Shown piece by piece: positions 49,014 to 55,795 of a stretch of 64,000 nucleotides of DNA; position 1 is the first letter of the stretch, and each line of letters starts with the position of its first letter. The DNA comes from Allochromatium humboldtianum. GTDB taxonomy: Bacteria > Pseudomonadota > Gammaproteobacteria > Chromatiales > Chromatiaceae. The notes under the pieces were generated by a model. It saw only the letters and a list, made by a program, of their open reading frames with translations. It was not told where the DNA came from and searched no databases. The position numbers and the translations under genes are program-made. Location: NCBI RefSeq assembly GCF_013385175.1, contig NZ_JABZEO010000005.1:62001-126000 (forward strand), given 5' to 3'.

Positions 49014-49298
49014 TCAAGGCCGCCAACCCTGATCTCCCTGTTGCTCGCGCAGACGCTGCACCTCGGCGAGGCAACGCCAGTGACAGGCCAGCCGACGGTA
49101 GGCGCACAGATGCTCTGCATCCCGACAATCGCTGGGATGCAGACATAACGCCTCGATATGGCACAGGATCGTCTCGGCCAGCGCGACCGAGCGCTCGCGC
49201 ACATACTGATGGATGAGATCGGCGAGGCGTTGGCGCAGGTGCGCGGCCTCCAGGTGCGTGAGGTCGTCGAGTTCCAGGTGGTGCGTCAGAGCGGACAT
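49014..49298 (-). CDS. Small His/Cys-rich hypothetical protein
   Basis: 94 aa, not recognised. Mostly helical with several His and Cys (LTHHLELDDLTHLEA, ILCHIEALCLHPSDC, ACHWRCLAEV). Composition suggests metal binding. The start at 49298 is preferred to the longer frame from 49385. It lies about 80 bp downstream of a Fur-type box at 49378-49396, implying regulation by iron. Tail-to-tail with moaE. Confidence 0.65.
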   Translation of the reverse strand: MSALTHHLELDDLTHLEAAHLRQRLADLIHQYVRERSVALAETILCHIEALCLHPSDCRDAEHLCAYRRLACHWRCLAEVQRLREQQGDQGWRP

Positions 49299-49647
49299 GG
49301 CGTGTTTCTCCCGAGATGAGCGGTTGAGGAAACACCCGGCGTGGCGATCCGGTCTGGAATGGCTGGCGGGTCTATTTGATAACAATTCTCATTTTATACG
49401 GTATTGCCCCCCTGTCAACCGCCTTTTCGGTTTCCGATGCTCGACGGCTCGCGTTCGCCGACTCGACGCGCCCACCCTTCAGTCCCGCCGGATCCGGGAA
49501 CACGGCATAGAAGTGCTCACGCCAAAGGTCATAGTGACGCGAACGGGAGCGAACCCGTTCCAGGGCCGATCGCCTGGTCAGATGACAGCGTGTCTCGCCC
49601 GCCGTCAGATAGACCCGTCGCCAGCGCACCACCACGTATCCGACCAG
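49299..49647. promoter_or_regulatory. Gene-poor stretch with a Fur-type box
   Basis: 350 bp without a convincing gene. At 49378-49396 GATAACAATTCTCATTTTA matches 13 of 19 positions of the Fur box GATAATGATAATCATTATC by my alignment, in an AT-rich island inside GC-rich DNA. It could control the small gene at 49014-49298. The rest lies in frame with a formylglycine-enzyme fragment but lacks the expected downstream motifs, so it is taken as decayed. Confidence 0.5.
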
Positions 49648-49743
49648 ACTCCTGAGTGCCTGCACGAAGGCTTGTGCGTCCTCCCAGGAGACCTGCTCGA
49701 CCGGACGGTCGTGATCCTGAAAGTGTGCCGGATTGGCGCCCAT
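49648..49743 (-). pseudogene. Fragment of a formylglycine-generating enzyme (SUMF1-like) domain
   Basis: About 32 residues, MGANPAHFQDHDRPVEQVSWEDAQAFVQALRS in effect (shown as MGANPAHFQ, DRPVEQVSW and DAQAFVQAL), match the N-terminal FGE-sulfatase core. The expected RLPTEAEWEYA and RGGSW blocks do not follow in any frame I read. It overlaps the mnhG remnant in another frame. A leftover of a gene replaced or deleted in this region. Confidence 0.6.
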
Positions 49744-49775
49744 CTCGTGGCGGCGGCTTTGAGAGCGACTCGACA

Positions 49776-49861
49776 CGCAGATGCAGCGCCGCCTTGGACA
49801 GCAGATGCGCGCTCACCGGCGCGGTGATGAAGAGAAACAGCGTCACCAGCATTTCATGGAA
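49776..49861. repeat. Direct repeat copy 1 flanking the accessory island
   Basis: 86-bp sequence repeated at 55241-55326 in the same orientation, with two mismatches at 49852-49853. Weaker similarity extends a few tens of bases on both sides. It marks the left boundary of the 5.4-kb island that carries the Sel1 protein, tnpB and the pilin cassette. Confidence 0.85.
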
Positions 49862-49978
49862 GATCAAGCCGGCGCTTGGGGGGGCGGGCCGGTGTGCCGA
49901 TCAGGCGAATAAGGCGCGCGAAGTCACACCGAACGCGCGCGAGCGGCAGGTGGCGGTTGCGGCGAGCAATGCGGGTGC

Positions 49979-50548
49979 TCACGGAGTGTCGGCTGTGGCG
50001 TTCAAGGTGTTCAGGAGTATTTGGCGTTCGACGTCGTCGAGTGCTTTATTGAGGGCGGTGTGGTTCTGGGCGTGCAGGAGTTCCTGTCCGGCAAAGCTGT
50101 GCAGGAATTGGTGCATGGCTTGTCCGAGTGGGTGGCCTTTGCGGGCGGCGGTGTCGATCCACTGGACGCCGGTTTCCAGGTTGATTTCGATGCCTTCGCC
50201 GCTGAGGTAGGCGCGTGCGAGCCAGCACATGGCGTCGGGGTAGAAGGCGTTGGCGGCGCGTTGGAACCAGGGGATGGCGTCGGCGGGGCGTTGATTCATG
50301 AGGAGGAGGATGCCGAGGTCGCATTGGGCGATGGGGTCGCCGCGGTCGGCGTCGACGATGGTGGGGTGGTATTCGGGGTCGATGGTGAGTCCTGACAGGG
50401 CTAGGATCTCATCCAGGTGGACGTGGGCTTTTTCGCCCGGCTCGTTGGGGTTGGCGACGGTGAGGCGTCCGCTGTCGATGTAGCGCCAGAGGGTGCGCTT
50501 GGTCAGTCCGGTGAGGGCAGCGGCGGTGTTGAGGCTGATCAGGTGCAT
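49979..50548 (-). CDS. HTH plus Sel1-repeat protein
   Basis: 189 aa. The N-terminal 55 residues (LNTAAALTGLTKRTLWRYIDSGRL) look like an excisionase/MerR-type helix-turn-helix. The rest holds Sel1/TPR-like repeats (AQCDLGILLLMNQRPADAIPWFQRAA, PDAMCWLARAYLSGEGIEINLETGVQWIDTAARKGHPLGQAM). Such a fusion suggests a DNA-bound regulator with a protein-binding scaffold. Function unknown. Encoded beside tnpB but not part of it. Confidence 0.75.
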   Translation of the reverse strand: MHLISLNTAAALTGLTKRTLWRYIDSGRLTVANPNEPGEKAHVHLDEILALSGLTIDPEYHPTIVDADRGDPIAQCDLGILLLMNQRPADAIPWFQRAANAFYPDAMCWLARAYLSGEGIEINLETGVQWIDTAARKGHPLGQAMHQFLHSFAGQELLHAQNHTALNKALDDVERQILLNTLNATADTP

Positions 50549-50604
50549 GGGTGGGCTGCAATGTAAGGTGATGGGATGGCAAGGTCACAGGGGGGTGTCA
50601 ATGA

Positions 50605-50625
50605 CTCCAGCCTGAAGGGCTGGAG
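50605..50625. ncRNA. Right-end hairpin, probable 3' part of a TnpB guide RNA
   Basis: Inverted repeat CTCCAGCC/GGCTGGAG with a short TGAAG loop, 55 bp downstream of the tnpB stop on the minus strand. In IS605-type elements the guide RNA extends from the 3' end of tnpB through the right-end hairpin, and its guide is the DNA just beyond. Transcription is inferred. Confidence 0.4.
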
Positions 50626-50679
50626 CTTGTCCCTGTACTGAGTCGCGACAGCTGTGGTCTTCGCGACGGTTCCGAGACT

Positions 50680-51774
50680 TTAGGCAGCATTGACGAGCGC
50701 CTTGGCCCTGGAACGGATGTTCCGGGCCGCATTCACGTCTGCATGGTCGGTGTGCCCACAGGCCACGCAGCGGAATTCCGATTGCGATGGGCGATTGGCC
50801 TTCTCCACACTGCCGCAGACCGGACAGGTCCGGCTGGTGTGGCGCGGATCGACGATCACGACATCGACGCCGGCGAGCTTTGCCTTGTAGGTGATGAACT
50901 GGCGTAGCTGGAAGAAGGCCCAGCCGCCCATCTTGGCTCGTTGCGGCTTGCGAAACCGGGTCCGGTCGCGAATGCCCTTGAGGTTTTCCAGGGCGATTCC
51001 GCGTTCGGTGTCTTTGGCCTTCGCCACGAGCGTTTTGGACAGGTGGTGGTTGACGTCCTTGCGAAACCGCGCCTCGCGGCCGGCAAAGGACTTGAGTTTG
51101 CGCCGGATGTTTTTGGGACGGCGTCCCCGACGTTGCCGCCGGGCGGCGGCCTGTTGCAGCGAGCGGCGCTGGTCGTGGTAGTGCCGGCGGCAGGCTTCGA
51201 CCTCGGCGCCGCTGTGACGCTCGCCGTCGCTATCGGTGGCTAGGTTCGTCACGCCTAGGTCGACTCCGATGAAGTCGGTACTCGGCAGCGGCGTGCCGTC
51301 CGGCAGGTCGACGGTGACGAGCAAAAACCAGCGCCCGTCCTGGCGGCGTACCAGATCGCTCTGTCCCTTGGCGGCCTTGAACCGGGTCTGTTGGTATTGG
51401 CCCATGATGAAGGGCAGGATGATCCGCCCGGAGAGTGTGAGCAGTGAGACGCGGTCCGGTCCCTTGAAGCTCATCAGCCGCTGATCGAAGGGCATGGCGG
51501 CGAAGGGTTGGAACTGGGGGCGGATGGATTTGTCGCGTTTGTAGGCTTCGCAGACTTGGGCGATGCAGCGCACGGCCATTTGCGCGGAGAGGCCGAAGCG
51601 TGAGCGCAGGTCGGCATAGTAGAGTTTCTGGAGCGCGATCTTGTTGGCGGTGCGCCGTGCGAAGGCTTCTCCGGCGAGCCAGTCGGCGGCGGCATTGAAG
51701 GCGCGCAGTGTCGCTTCCAAGGCTTCGATTTGTTCGGGTGTGGGCAGTAGCTGGGTTTGCAGGGTCAGTTTCAT
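50680..51774 (-). CDS. tnpB: TnpB RNA-guided endonuclease (OrfB)
   Basis: 364 aa. The RuvC core is complete: Asp in FIGVDLGVTNLAT, Glu in GIALENLKGIRDRTRF, Asp in DHADVNAARNI, and a four-Cys zinc ribbon CPVCG...CVACG. The N-terminal bridge/helical domain begins MKLTLQTQLLPTPEQIEALEATL. TnpB cuts donor DNA at TAM sites with its guide RNA, preserving the element. All catalytic residues appear intact. High GC, unlike the neighbouring pilin cassette. ATG at 51774 fits the family start. Confidence 0.93.
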   Translation of the reverse strand: MKLTLQTQLLPTPEQIEALEATLRAFNAAADWLAGEAFARRTANKIALQKLYYADLRSRFGLSAQMAVRCIAQVCEAYKRDKSIRPQFQPFAAMPFDQRLMSFKGPDRVSLLTLSGRIILPFIMGQYQQTRFKAAKGQSDLVRRQDGRWFLLVTVDLPDGTPLPSTDFIGVDLGVTNLATDSDGERHSGAEVEACRRHYHDQRRSLQQAAARRQRRGRRPKNIRRKLKSFAGREARFRKDVNHHLSKTLVAKAKDTERGIALENLKGIRDRTRFRKPQRAKMGGWAFFQLRQFITYKAKLAGVDVVIVDPRHTSRTCPVCGSVEKANRPSQSEFRCVACGHTDHADVNAARNIRSRAKALVNAA

Positions 51775-52191
51775 GGAGAAAAAATATAGGCAATAAGAGT
51801 CTATGCTGCAAGCGCGATCTATCCACACCCGCTCAAGGAATGCGCAGACAGGCGATCGATCTTCCGGCCGTGAAGAATGGCGCTTCGCGCGCGTTTTGCT
51901 GGCTTCAGTGCGGATTTGTCACAGCAGGGTGTGACATCGGCAGGCTTTTGTCACAGGGGGGGGCGACAGAAAACGCCTGTGTCATCCGGGGAGGATGTGG
52001 CAGGCTGAGGGTGGCGGTGGGCGAAGGGCTGTAAACACAGGCGTTTGGGTGATTTTGAGCGTATCGAGTCGTAGTTGGCACGGCTTCTGCTGTAGCTGGG
52101 GCGGGAGACTTGAGTCATACGGTGGTGCAATCTAATCGCTGTTTGGTCTCCTCGCTCAAACGGTTTTCTTATTCATTGCGGAGCATGTCAC
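51775..52191 (+). promoter_or_regulatory. pilA upstream region: sigma-54 promoter, TGTCA cluster, inverted repeat
   Basis: 417 bp without a gene. A sigma-54 element TGGCAC-N5-CTGC at 52076-52090 (GG/GC spacing 12) lies about 100 bp before pilA. Upstream, TGTCA motifs recur at about 51917, 51930 (inverted), 51949 and 51980, resembling PilR binding arrays. AAACGCCTGTGT (51971-51982) is inverted as ACACAGGCGTTT (52035-52046). PilS/PilR-RpoN control of pilA is known in Pseudomonas; here it is inferred. Confidence 0.65.
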
Positions 52192-52701
52192 ATGAAAAAG
52201 TATCAGCAAGGCTTTACTTTGATCGAACTCATGATTGTGGTGGCAATCATTGGTATTTTGGCGGCAATTGCAATTCCAGCTTACAATGATTATACAGCCA
52301 GAGCTCAAGTCTCTGAAGCATTGAGCTTAGCCGGTGGAGCAAGAATAGCTGTTGCTGAAACATGGCAGTCAACCGGTGATTGGCCTACTGATAATGCGAC
52401 AGCAGGATTGTCTGATGCTGCGGATATTAGTGGAACATATGTCGATAATGTAGCAGTTGGAGCAAATGGAGTTATTACAATTACGTTTATAAATGCTGCT
52501 CCTGCCAATGCTGCCATTAGAGGTGAAACTGTTGAACTTGAACCGACTGATGCAACGGGATCGGTTACATGGACATGCACGAGCAGCTTGGATGATAAAT
52601 TCCTTCCTGCTAATTGCCGTGGTGGCGCGGCTGGTGGCGCGGCTGGTGGCGCGGCTGGTGGTGCGGCTGGTGGCGCGGCTGGTGGCGGCACTGGTGGTTA
52701 A
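52192..52701 (+). CDS. pilA: Type IV major pilin with a Gly/Ala repeat tail
   Basis: 169 aa. Short leader and prepilin site [23 protein letters not shown] (Gly-1, Glu5), cleaved and N-methylated by PilD. The globular part ends with the disulfide pair (WTCTSS...ANC), where most pilins stop, but here five GGAA units and a GGGTGG end follow (about residues 143-169). The DNA tail is a GC-rich 12-bp tandem repeat (from about 52618) on an AT-richer gene. GGAG 8 bases before the ATG. A terminator follows, so it is monocistronic. Confidence 0.95.
   Translation: MKKYQQGFTLIELMIVVAIIGILAAIAIPAYNDYTARAQVSEALSLAGGARIAVAETWQSTGDWPTDNATAGLSDAADISGTYVDNVAVGANGVITITFINAAPANAAIRGETVELEPTDATGSVTWTCTSSLDDKFLPANCRGGAAGGAAGGAAGGAAGGAAGGGTGG
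52618..52690 (+). repeat. 12-bp tandem repeat in pilA
   Basis: Five copies of GGTGGCGCGGCT (one with GGTGGTGCGGCT) followed by GGTGGCGGCACTGGTGGT. Encodes Gly-Gly-Ala-Ala. The composition differs strongly from the rest of pilA. In-frame length change by slipped-strand mispairing would alter the pilin tail without frameshift. Confidence 0.9.
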
Positions 52702-52742
52702 AAACCTCCAACTGTCCTACTTGATTAAGTAGAGCACGATTG

Positions 52743-52770
52743 AAAAGGCGCCCTTGGGCGCCTTTTATTT
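52743..52770 (+). terminator. Rho-independent terminator of pilA
   Basis: Inverted repeat AAAAGGCGCCC / GGGCGCCTTTT with a two-base loop (effective loop of four), then TATTT. Lies 42 bp after the pilA stop and 40 bp before the next gene. Confidence 0.85.
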
Positions 52771-52808
52771 AGTGACTTGGATGATTTAGCGAAGCATTCG
52801 GAGGCATC

Positions 52809-53999
52809 ATGCATTTGGCGCTTTGGATGTTGGCAGTATTTTTCACCAGCCTCGTTACTGCCATTTTTACTGGACTAGCGAACGCATTGGGGTACGGCAT
52901 TACCGCCAGATTATTGATGGCACTCACATGGGCAGCCGGCTTAGGAATGCTATGGCGAATGCGTGTGAGTGGCGATTTTGGAGTAAGCGCACCAGATCCC
53001 GATCGACTGACCCTGAAGCGATTAAGCCTCACTTTATGGCTAATGATATTGCTAATTTATACTTTTGCAATGAGCAAAATTGGTGTTGGACCTTTTGATT
53101 ATTTTTTATTCGATTATTTACTGATACTGCCTATACTTTTATTGCTTTTACCCTGGTATTTGCGCTCGGCAGAAACACGCTTGCACGATCTCGAAGATGC
53201 CGAGTGGAGCTTTGGTCAATTTTTGACAGGCCAACGTCGATGGAAATTCCAAGAGCATAAACCTTATCTGCTTGCCTGGGCAGTGAAAATTGCTTTTATT
53301 CCAATCATGTATGGCGGCCTGGTTCTGACCTTAGAACAACTGCTTGCTTTCAACTGGCGCTGGGAGCCGACAACGCTAGTTGCTGGACTGTTTTTGTTTG
53401 GCCTGGCATTCGATCTCATCATTGCCAGCGGTGGTTACATCTTTGCCAGTCGGCTGCTAGGCAATGAAGTTCGCAGCACTGACGACACCTTTAGCGGTTG
53501 GTTAGTTTGTATGATCTGCTATCCGCCGCTGGTATTTTTCTTTCACTTGATCCGCGAGCAGACCGACAACGTAATTTGGTCAGACTGGCTCACGCCGAGT
53601 GAGCCGCTTTATTGGCTATGGGCAATTCTTGTAACTGTAACCTGGATGATTTACTGGTTATCAACCGCTAGTTTTGGCCTTCGCTTTTCAAATTTGACTT
53701 GGCGCGGACTGGTTGCCCAAGGACCATATCGTTTGTGCCGTCATCCCGCTTATCTATCAAAAAACATCTATTGGTGGTTGCATACCATTCCTTTTGTTGG
53801 CGTTGCTAGCGGTCTTGATTTGGCTCGCAATTTAGCTGGTTTGACGTTTGTATCTCTAATATACTGGCTGCGTGCAAAGACCGAAGAACGGCATCTGATG
53901 CGATTCCCTGAATATGCCGCGTATAGCGCCTGGATCGATGAGCATGGCTTATTTGCACGTCTGCGCCGCTGGGTTTTGCGTCTGCGACATGCACATTAA
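52809..53999 (+). CDS. Integral-membrane protein with ICMT/PEMT-like methyltransferase domain
   Basis: 396 aa, about eight or nine TM helices. The C-terminal third matches the isoprenylcysteine carboxyl methyltransferase/phospholipid methyltransferase fold: WRGLVAQGPYRLCRHPAYLSKN (about 300-320, RHPxY motif) and RAKTEERHLMRFPEYAAYSAW (about 353-373). The N-terminal 290 residues are membrane-spanning without a recognised family. ICMT relatives methylate carboxyl groups at membranes using S-adenosylmethionine. GGAGG at 52800-52804. Overlaps the serine hydrolase by 11 bp; base composition is AT-rich relative to surroundings, as in pilA. Confidence 0.75.
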   Translation: MHLALWMLAVFFTSLVTAIFTGLANALGYGITARLLMALTWAAGLGMLWRMRVSGDFGVSAPDPDRLTLKRLSLTLWLMILLIYTFAMSKIGVGPFDYFLFDYLLILPILLLLLPWYLRSAETRLHDLEDAEWSFGQFLTGQRRWKFQEHKPYLLAWAVKIAFIPIMYGGLVLTLEQLLAFNWRWEPTTLVAGLFLFGLAFDLIIASGGYIFASRLLGNEVRSTDDTFSGWLVCMICYPPLVFFFHLIREQTDNVIWSDWLTPSEPLYWLWAILVTVTWMIYWLSTASFGLRFSNLTWRGLVAQGPYRLCRHPAYLSKNIYWWLHTIPFVGVASGLDLARNLAGLTFVSLIYWLRAKTEERHLMRFPEYAAYSAWIDEHGLFARLRRWVLRLRHAH

Positions 54000-55167
54000 G
54001 CGGTTCGGTTCTTCTGACCCTATCTCCCCGTGGCGCTTGCGCCTGTTGCTCGCACTGCTGATGGTCGCTGTGCTTGGGCTGGCATTTCACTCCCCCACCC
54101 CGCCGATACTACGGCTGCCAATGCCTTACGCTTGCCAACCGTTTCCTCCTGCCGGTTTACATGAATTGATCGCCTTGGCGCGAGAACTTGGCTATCTTGG
54201 CTTCCAACTGGCATGGGTCAACACGCAGGGCGAGCGGGGCGCGTGCACGGCAGGTTGGGCGCAGACAGGTGTTTGGCCACAACGGCTGACATCTGGACAT
54301 CGTTTACGCTATGCCAGTCTCACCAAGCTGTTTACCGCAACCGTCGCCATGCAATTGATTGCTGAACAACGCTTGGGGCTGACTGATCGCTTGGTGGAGC
54401 GTCTTGAGATCGCCGCACCCTATCGAGACCCTAACATCGCCGAGATTCGTGTTGCGCATCTGCTTGAACATACGGCCGGCTTTGACCGCAATCTTACTCC
54501 CGACCCAATGCTTCAGGCTGATCCCTGGTGTCCGCAACGACTCGACACACTCGCAAACTTGCAACTTGACCATACACCAGGAGAAGTCTATGCCTATGCT
54601 AACCTGGGTTATTGTTTGCTGGGAGCGATAATTGAAAGTATTGAACAGAAACCCTTAGAGCAGGTATTCGCGCAACGCTTGTTTGAGCCTGCTCAGGTCT
54701 CTGATATTCGTTCTGCAATCACAGGTAAATTGCACGACGATGAGCCGATCTACGAAATCGACCCAGCCGAATCTACTGAGAATCTTCTTTATCACAATTA
54801 CGCTTCCAGCGTCGCCACTGGAGCTTTTACAGGCACAGCGGAAAACTTGCGAGACTTTTTAGTCGCCGTATTTCGCTCACCCAACTCATTACTTAGCCTG
54901 GATGCACAAGTACAGATGCTTCGAGTCAATCGCCCTTGTGATCTGAGTCGTTGGCGAACGTGTCATGGATATGGGTTGTATGCTTATCGCGCATCAGATG
55001 GCCATCTGATGTACTGGCGCGATGGAAGTTTACCTGGCGTCACTGCTTTTGCTGCGCTATTTGAAAATGAATCGATAATAGTTTTTCTTGCAAACAGTCG
55101 TCGCCGCCACTGGATGCCTGACCATGACCGGTTAGGCCAATGGTTGTATAAATGGCAATCAGGATAA
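53989..55167 (+). CDS. Membrane-anchored serine hydrolase (beta-lactamase/DD-peptidase fold)
   Basis: 392 aa. One N-terminal TM helix (LRLLLALLMVAVLGLAF, about 13-30) and a periplasmic domain with SLTK (nucleophile Ser, about residue 110), YANLGY (YxN motif, about 202) and a late GLY/RDGSLPG segment in the KTG position. LLEHTAGFDRNL is the family hallmark. It could be an esterase, amidase or peptidase. Its start lies inside the methyltransferase gene, so the two are coupled. AT-rich like the previous genes. Its 3' end overlaps mnhG by 9 bp. Confidence 0.82.
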   Translation: MHIKRFGSSDPISPWRLRLLLALLMVAVLGLAFHSPTPPILRLPMPYACQPFPPAGLHELIALARELGYLGFQLAWVNTQGERGACTAGWAQTGVWPQRLTSGHRLRYASLTKLFTATVAMQLIAEQRLGLTDRLVERLEIAAPYRDPNIAEIRVAHLLEHTAGFDRNLTPDPMLQADPWCPQRLDTLANLQLDHTPGEVYAYANLGYCLLGAIIESIEQKPLEQVFAQRLFEPAQVSDIRSAITGKLHDDEPIYEIDPAESTENLLYHNYASSVATGAFTGTAENLRDFLVAVFRSPNSLLSLDAQVQMLRVNRPCDLSRWRTCHGYGLYAYRASDGHLMYWRDGSLPGVTAFAALFENESIIVFLANSRRRHWMPDHDRLGQWLYKWQSG

Positions 55168-55521
55168 AGAGTCAGGGCTGTTGCGTCCCGCGTGATCGGT
55201 CGCGTCGACCAGCGGCGGCGGCTCGGACAGCGATCGGGTGCGCAGATGCAGCGCCGCCTTGGACAGCAGATGCGCGCTCACCGGCGCGGTGATGAAGAGA
55301 AACAGCGTCACCAGCACCTCATGGAAACTCAGGCCCGCCTCCTGAGTGCTGAAATGGATCATGGACGCGATCAGCAGACTGCCGACACCGATGGTCGTGG
55401 CCTTGGTCGGTCCATGCAGCCGGGTGTAGAAATCCGGCATCCGCGCCAGTCCCAGCGAGCCGATGAAGGTGAAGATGGCCCCGATCAGGATCAGGACCGT
55501 CAGCGTGATCTCCAGCATCAT
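55159..55521 (-). CDS. mnhG: Na+(K+)/H+ antiporter subunit G (MnhG/MrpG)
   Basis: 120 aa, three TM helices: LEITLTVLILIGAIFTFIGSLGLARMPDFYTRLHGPTKATTIGVGSLL and SFHEVLVTLFLFITAPVSAHLL. Last gene of the mrp operon. Its final codons lie in the tail of the island's serine hydrolase, and its 3' part is duplicated at 49.8 kb, so the C-terminal end beyond about residue 100 may have been altered by the insertion. A start at ATG 55518 is also possible. Confidence 0.93.
   Translation of the reverse strand: MMLEITLTVLILIGAIFTFIGSLGLARMPDFYTRLHGPTKATTIGVGSLLIASMIHFSTQEAGLSFHEVLVTLFLFITAPVSAHLLSKAALHLRTRSLSEPPPLVDATDHAGRNSPDSLS
55241..55326. repeat. Direct repeat copy 2 (within mnhG)
   Basis: Matches 49776-49861 in all but two of 86 bases (offset 5465 bp). 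Right boundary of the accessory island; the repeat lies in the part of mnhG encoding LVTLFLFITAPVSAHLLSKA. Confidence 0.85.
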
Positions 55522-55525
55522 GCAC

Positions 55526-55795
55526 CTATTCGATGATGTCGCCGCGCAGCAGATACTTGCACAGCGCGACGGTTCCAATGAAGCCCATCATGGCGATCAG
55601 GATCGCCGCCTCGAAATAGAGCGCCGAGTCCAGATGCATCCCCAAGAGCACCAGGAGCGCGATGGCGTTCACATACAGCGTGTCGAGCGCCAGGATGCGG
55701 TCGGGCCTGTCCGGCCCGGTCAGCAGGCGCCAGAAGGTCAGACCGATGGCGGCCGTCACCAGGGCAAAGGCGATGAGTACGGCGATGTTCAGCAT
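55526..55795 (-). CDS. mnhF: Na+(K+)/H+ antiporter subunit F (MnhF/MrpF)
   Basis: 89 aa with three TM helices. GPDRPDRILALDTLYVNAIALLVLLGMHLDS and YFEAAILIAMMGFIGTVALCKYLLRG are the MrpF signature. Overlaps mnhE by 7 bp and is followed 4 bp later by mnhG. Confidence 0.94.
   Translation of the reverse strand: MLNIAVLIAFALVTAAIGLTFWRLLTGPDRPDRILALDTLYVNAIALLVLLGMHLDSALYFEAAILIAMMGFIGTVALCKYLLRGDIIE

Larger units (their letters stand above)
49529..49880 (-). pseudogene. Truncated mnhG remnant (C-terminal part)
   Basis: The segment 49764-49880 encodes AGLIFHEMLVTLFLFITAPVSAH and LLSKAALHLRVESLSKPPP, nearly identical to the end of MnhG at 55159-55521 (FHEVLVTLFLFITAPVSAHLLSKAALHL). Over 49776-49861 the DNA differs from 55241-55326 in only two bases. 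The N-terminal half is missing; similarity stops at about 49880 in a G-rich run. The frame then reads on to 49529 without similarity, across the formylglycine-enzyme fragment. Confidence 0.8.
50549..51840 (-). mobile_element. IS200/IS605-type (IS1341-like) element with tnpB only
   Basis: Contains an apparently intact tnpB (50680-51774) but no Y1 tnpA. Just beyond the 3' end, CTCCAGCC (50605-50612), a short loop and GGCTGGAG (50618-50625) form a hairpin typical of the right end, where the guide (omega/re) RNA scaffold ends. Ends are approximate; the left end was not resolved. Immobile unless a TnpA acts in trans. Confidence 0.65.

Noticed and set aside
49372-49776. A 134-codon open frame as a functional small gene
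   Set aside because: Only a 32-residue formylglycine-enzyme block is recognisable; the rest lacks the family's motifs and ends in the Fur-box region.
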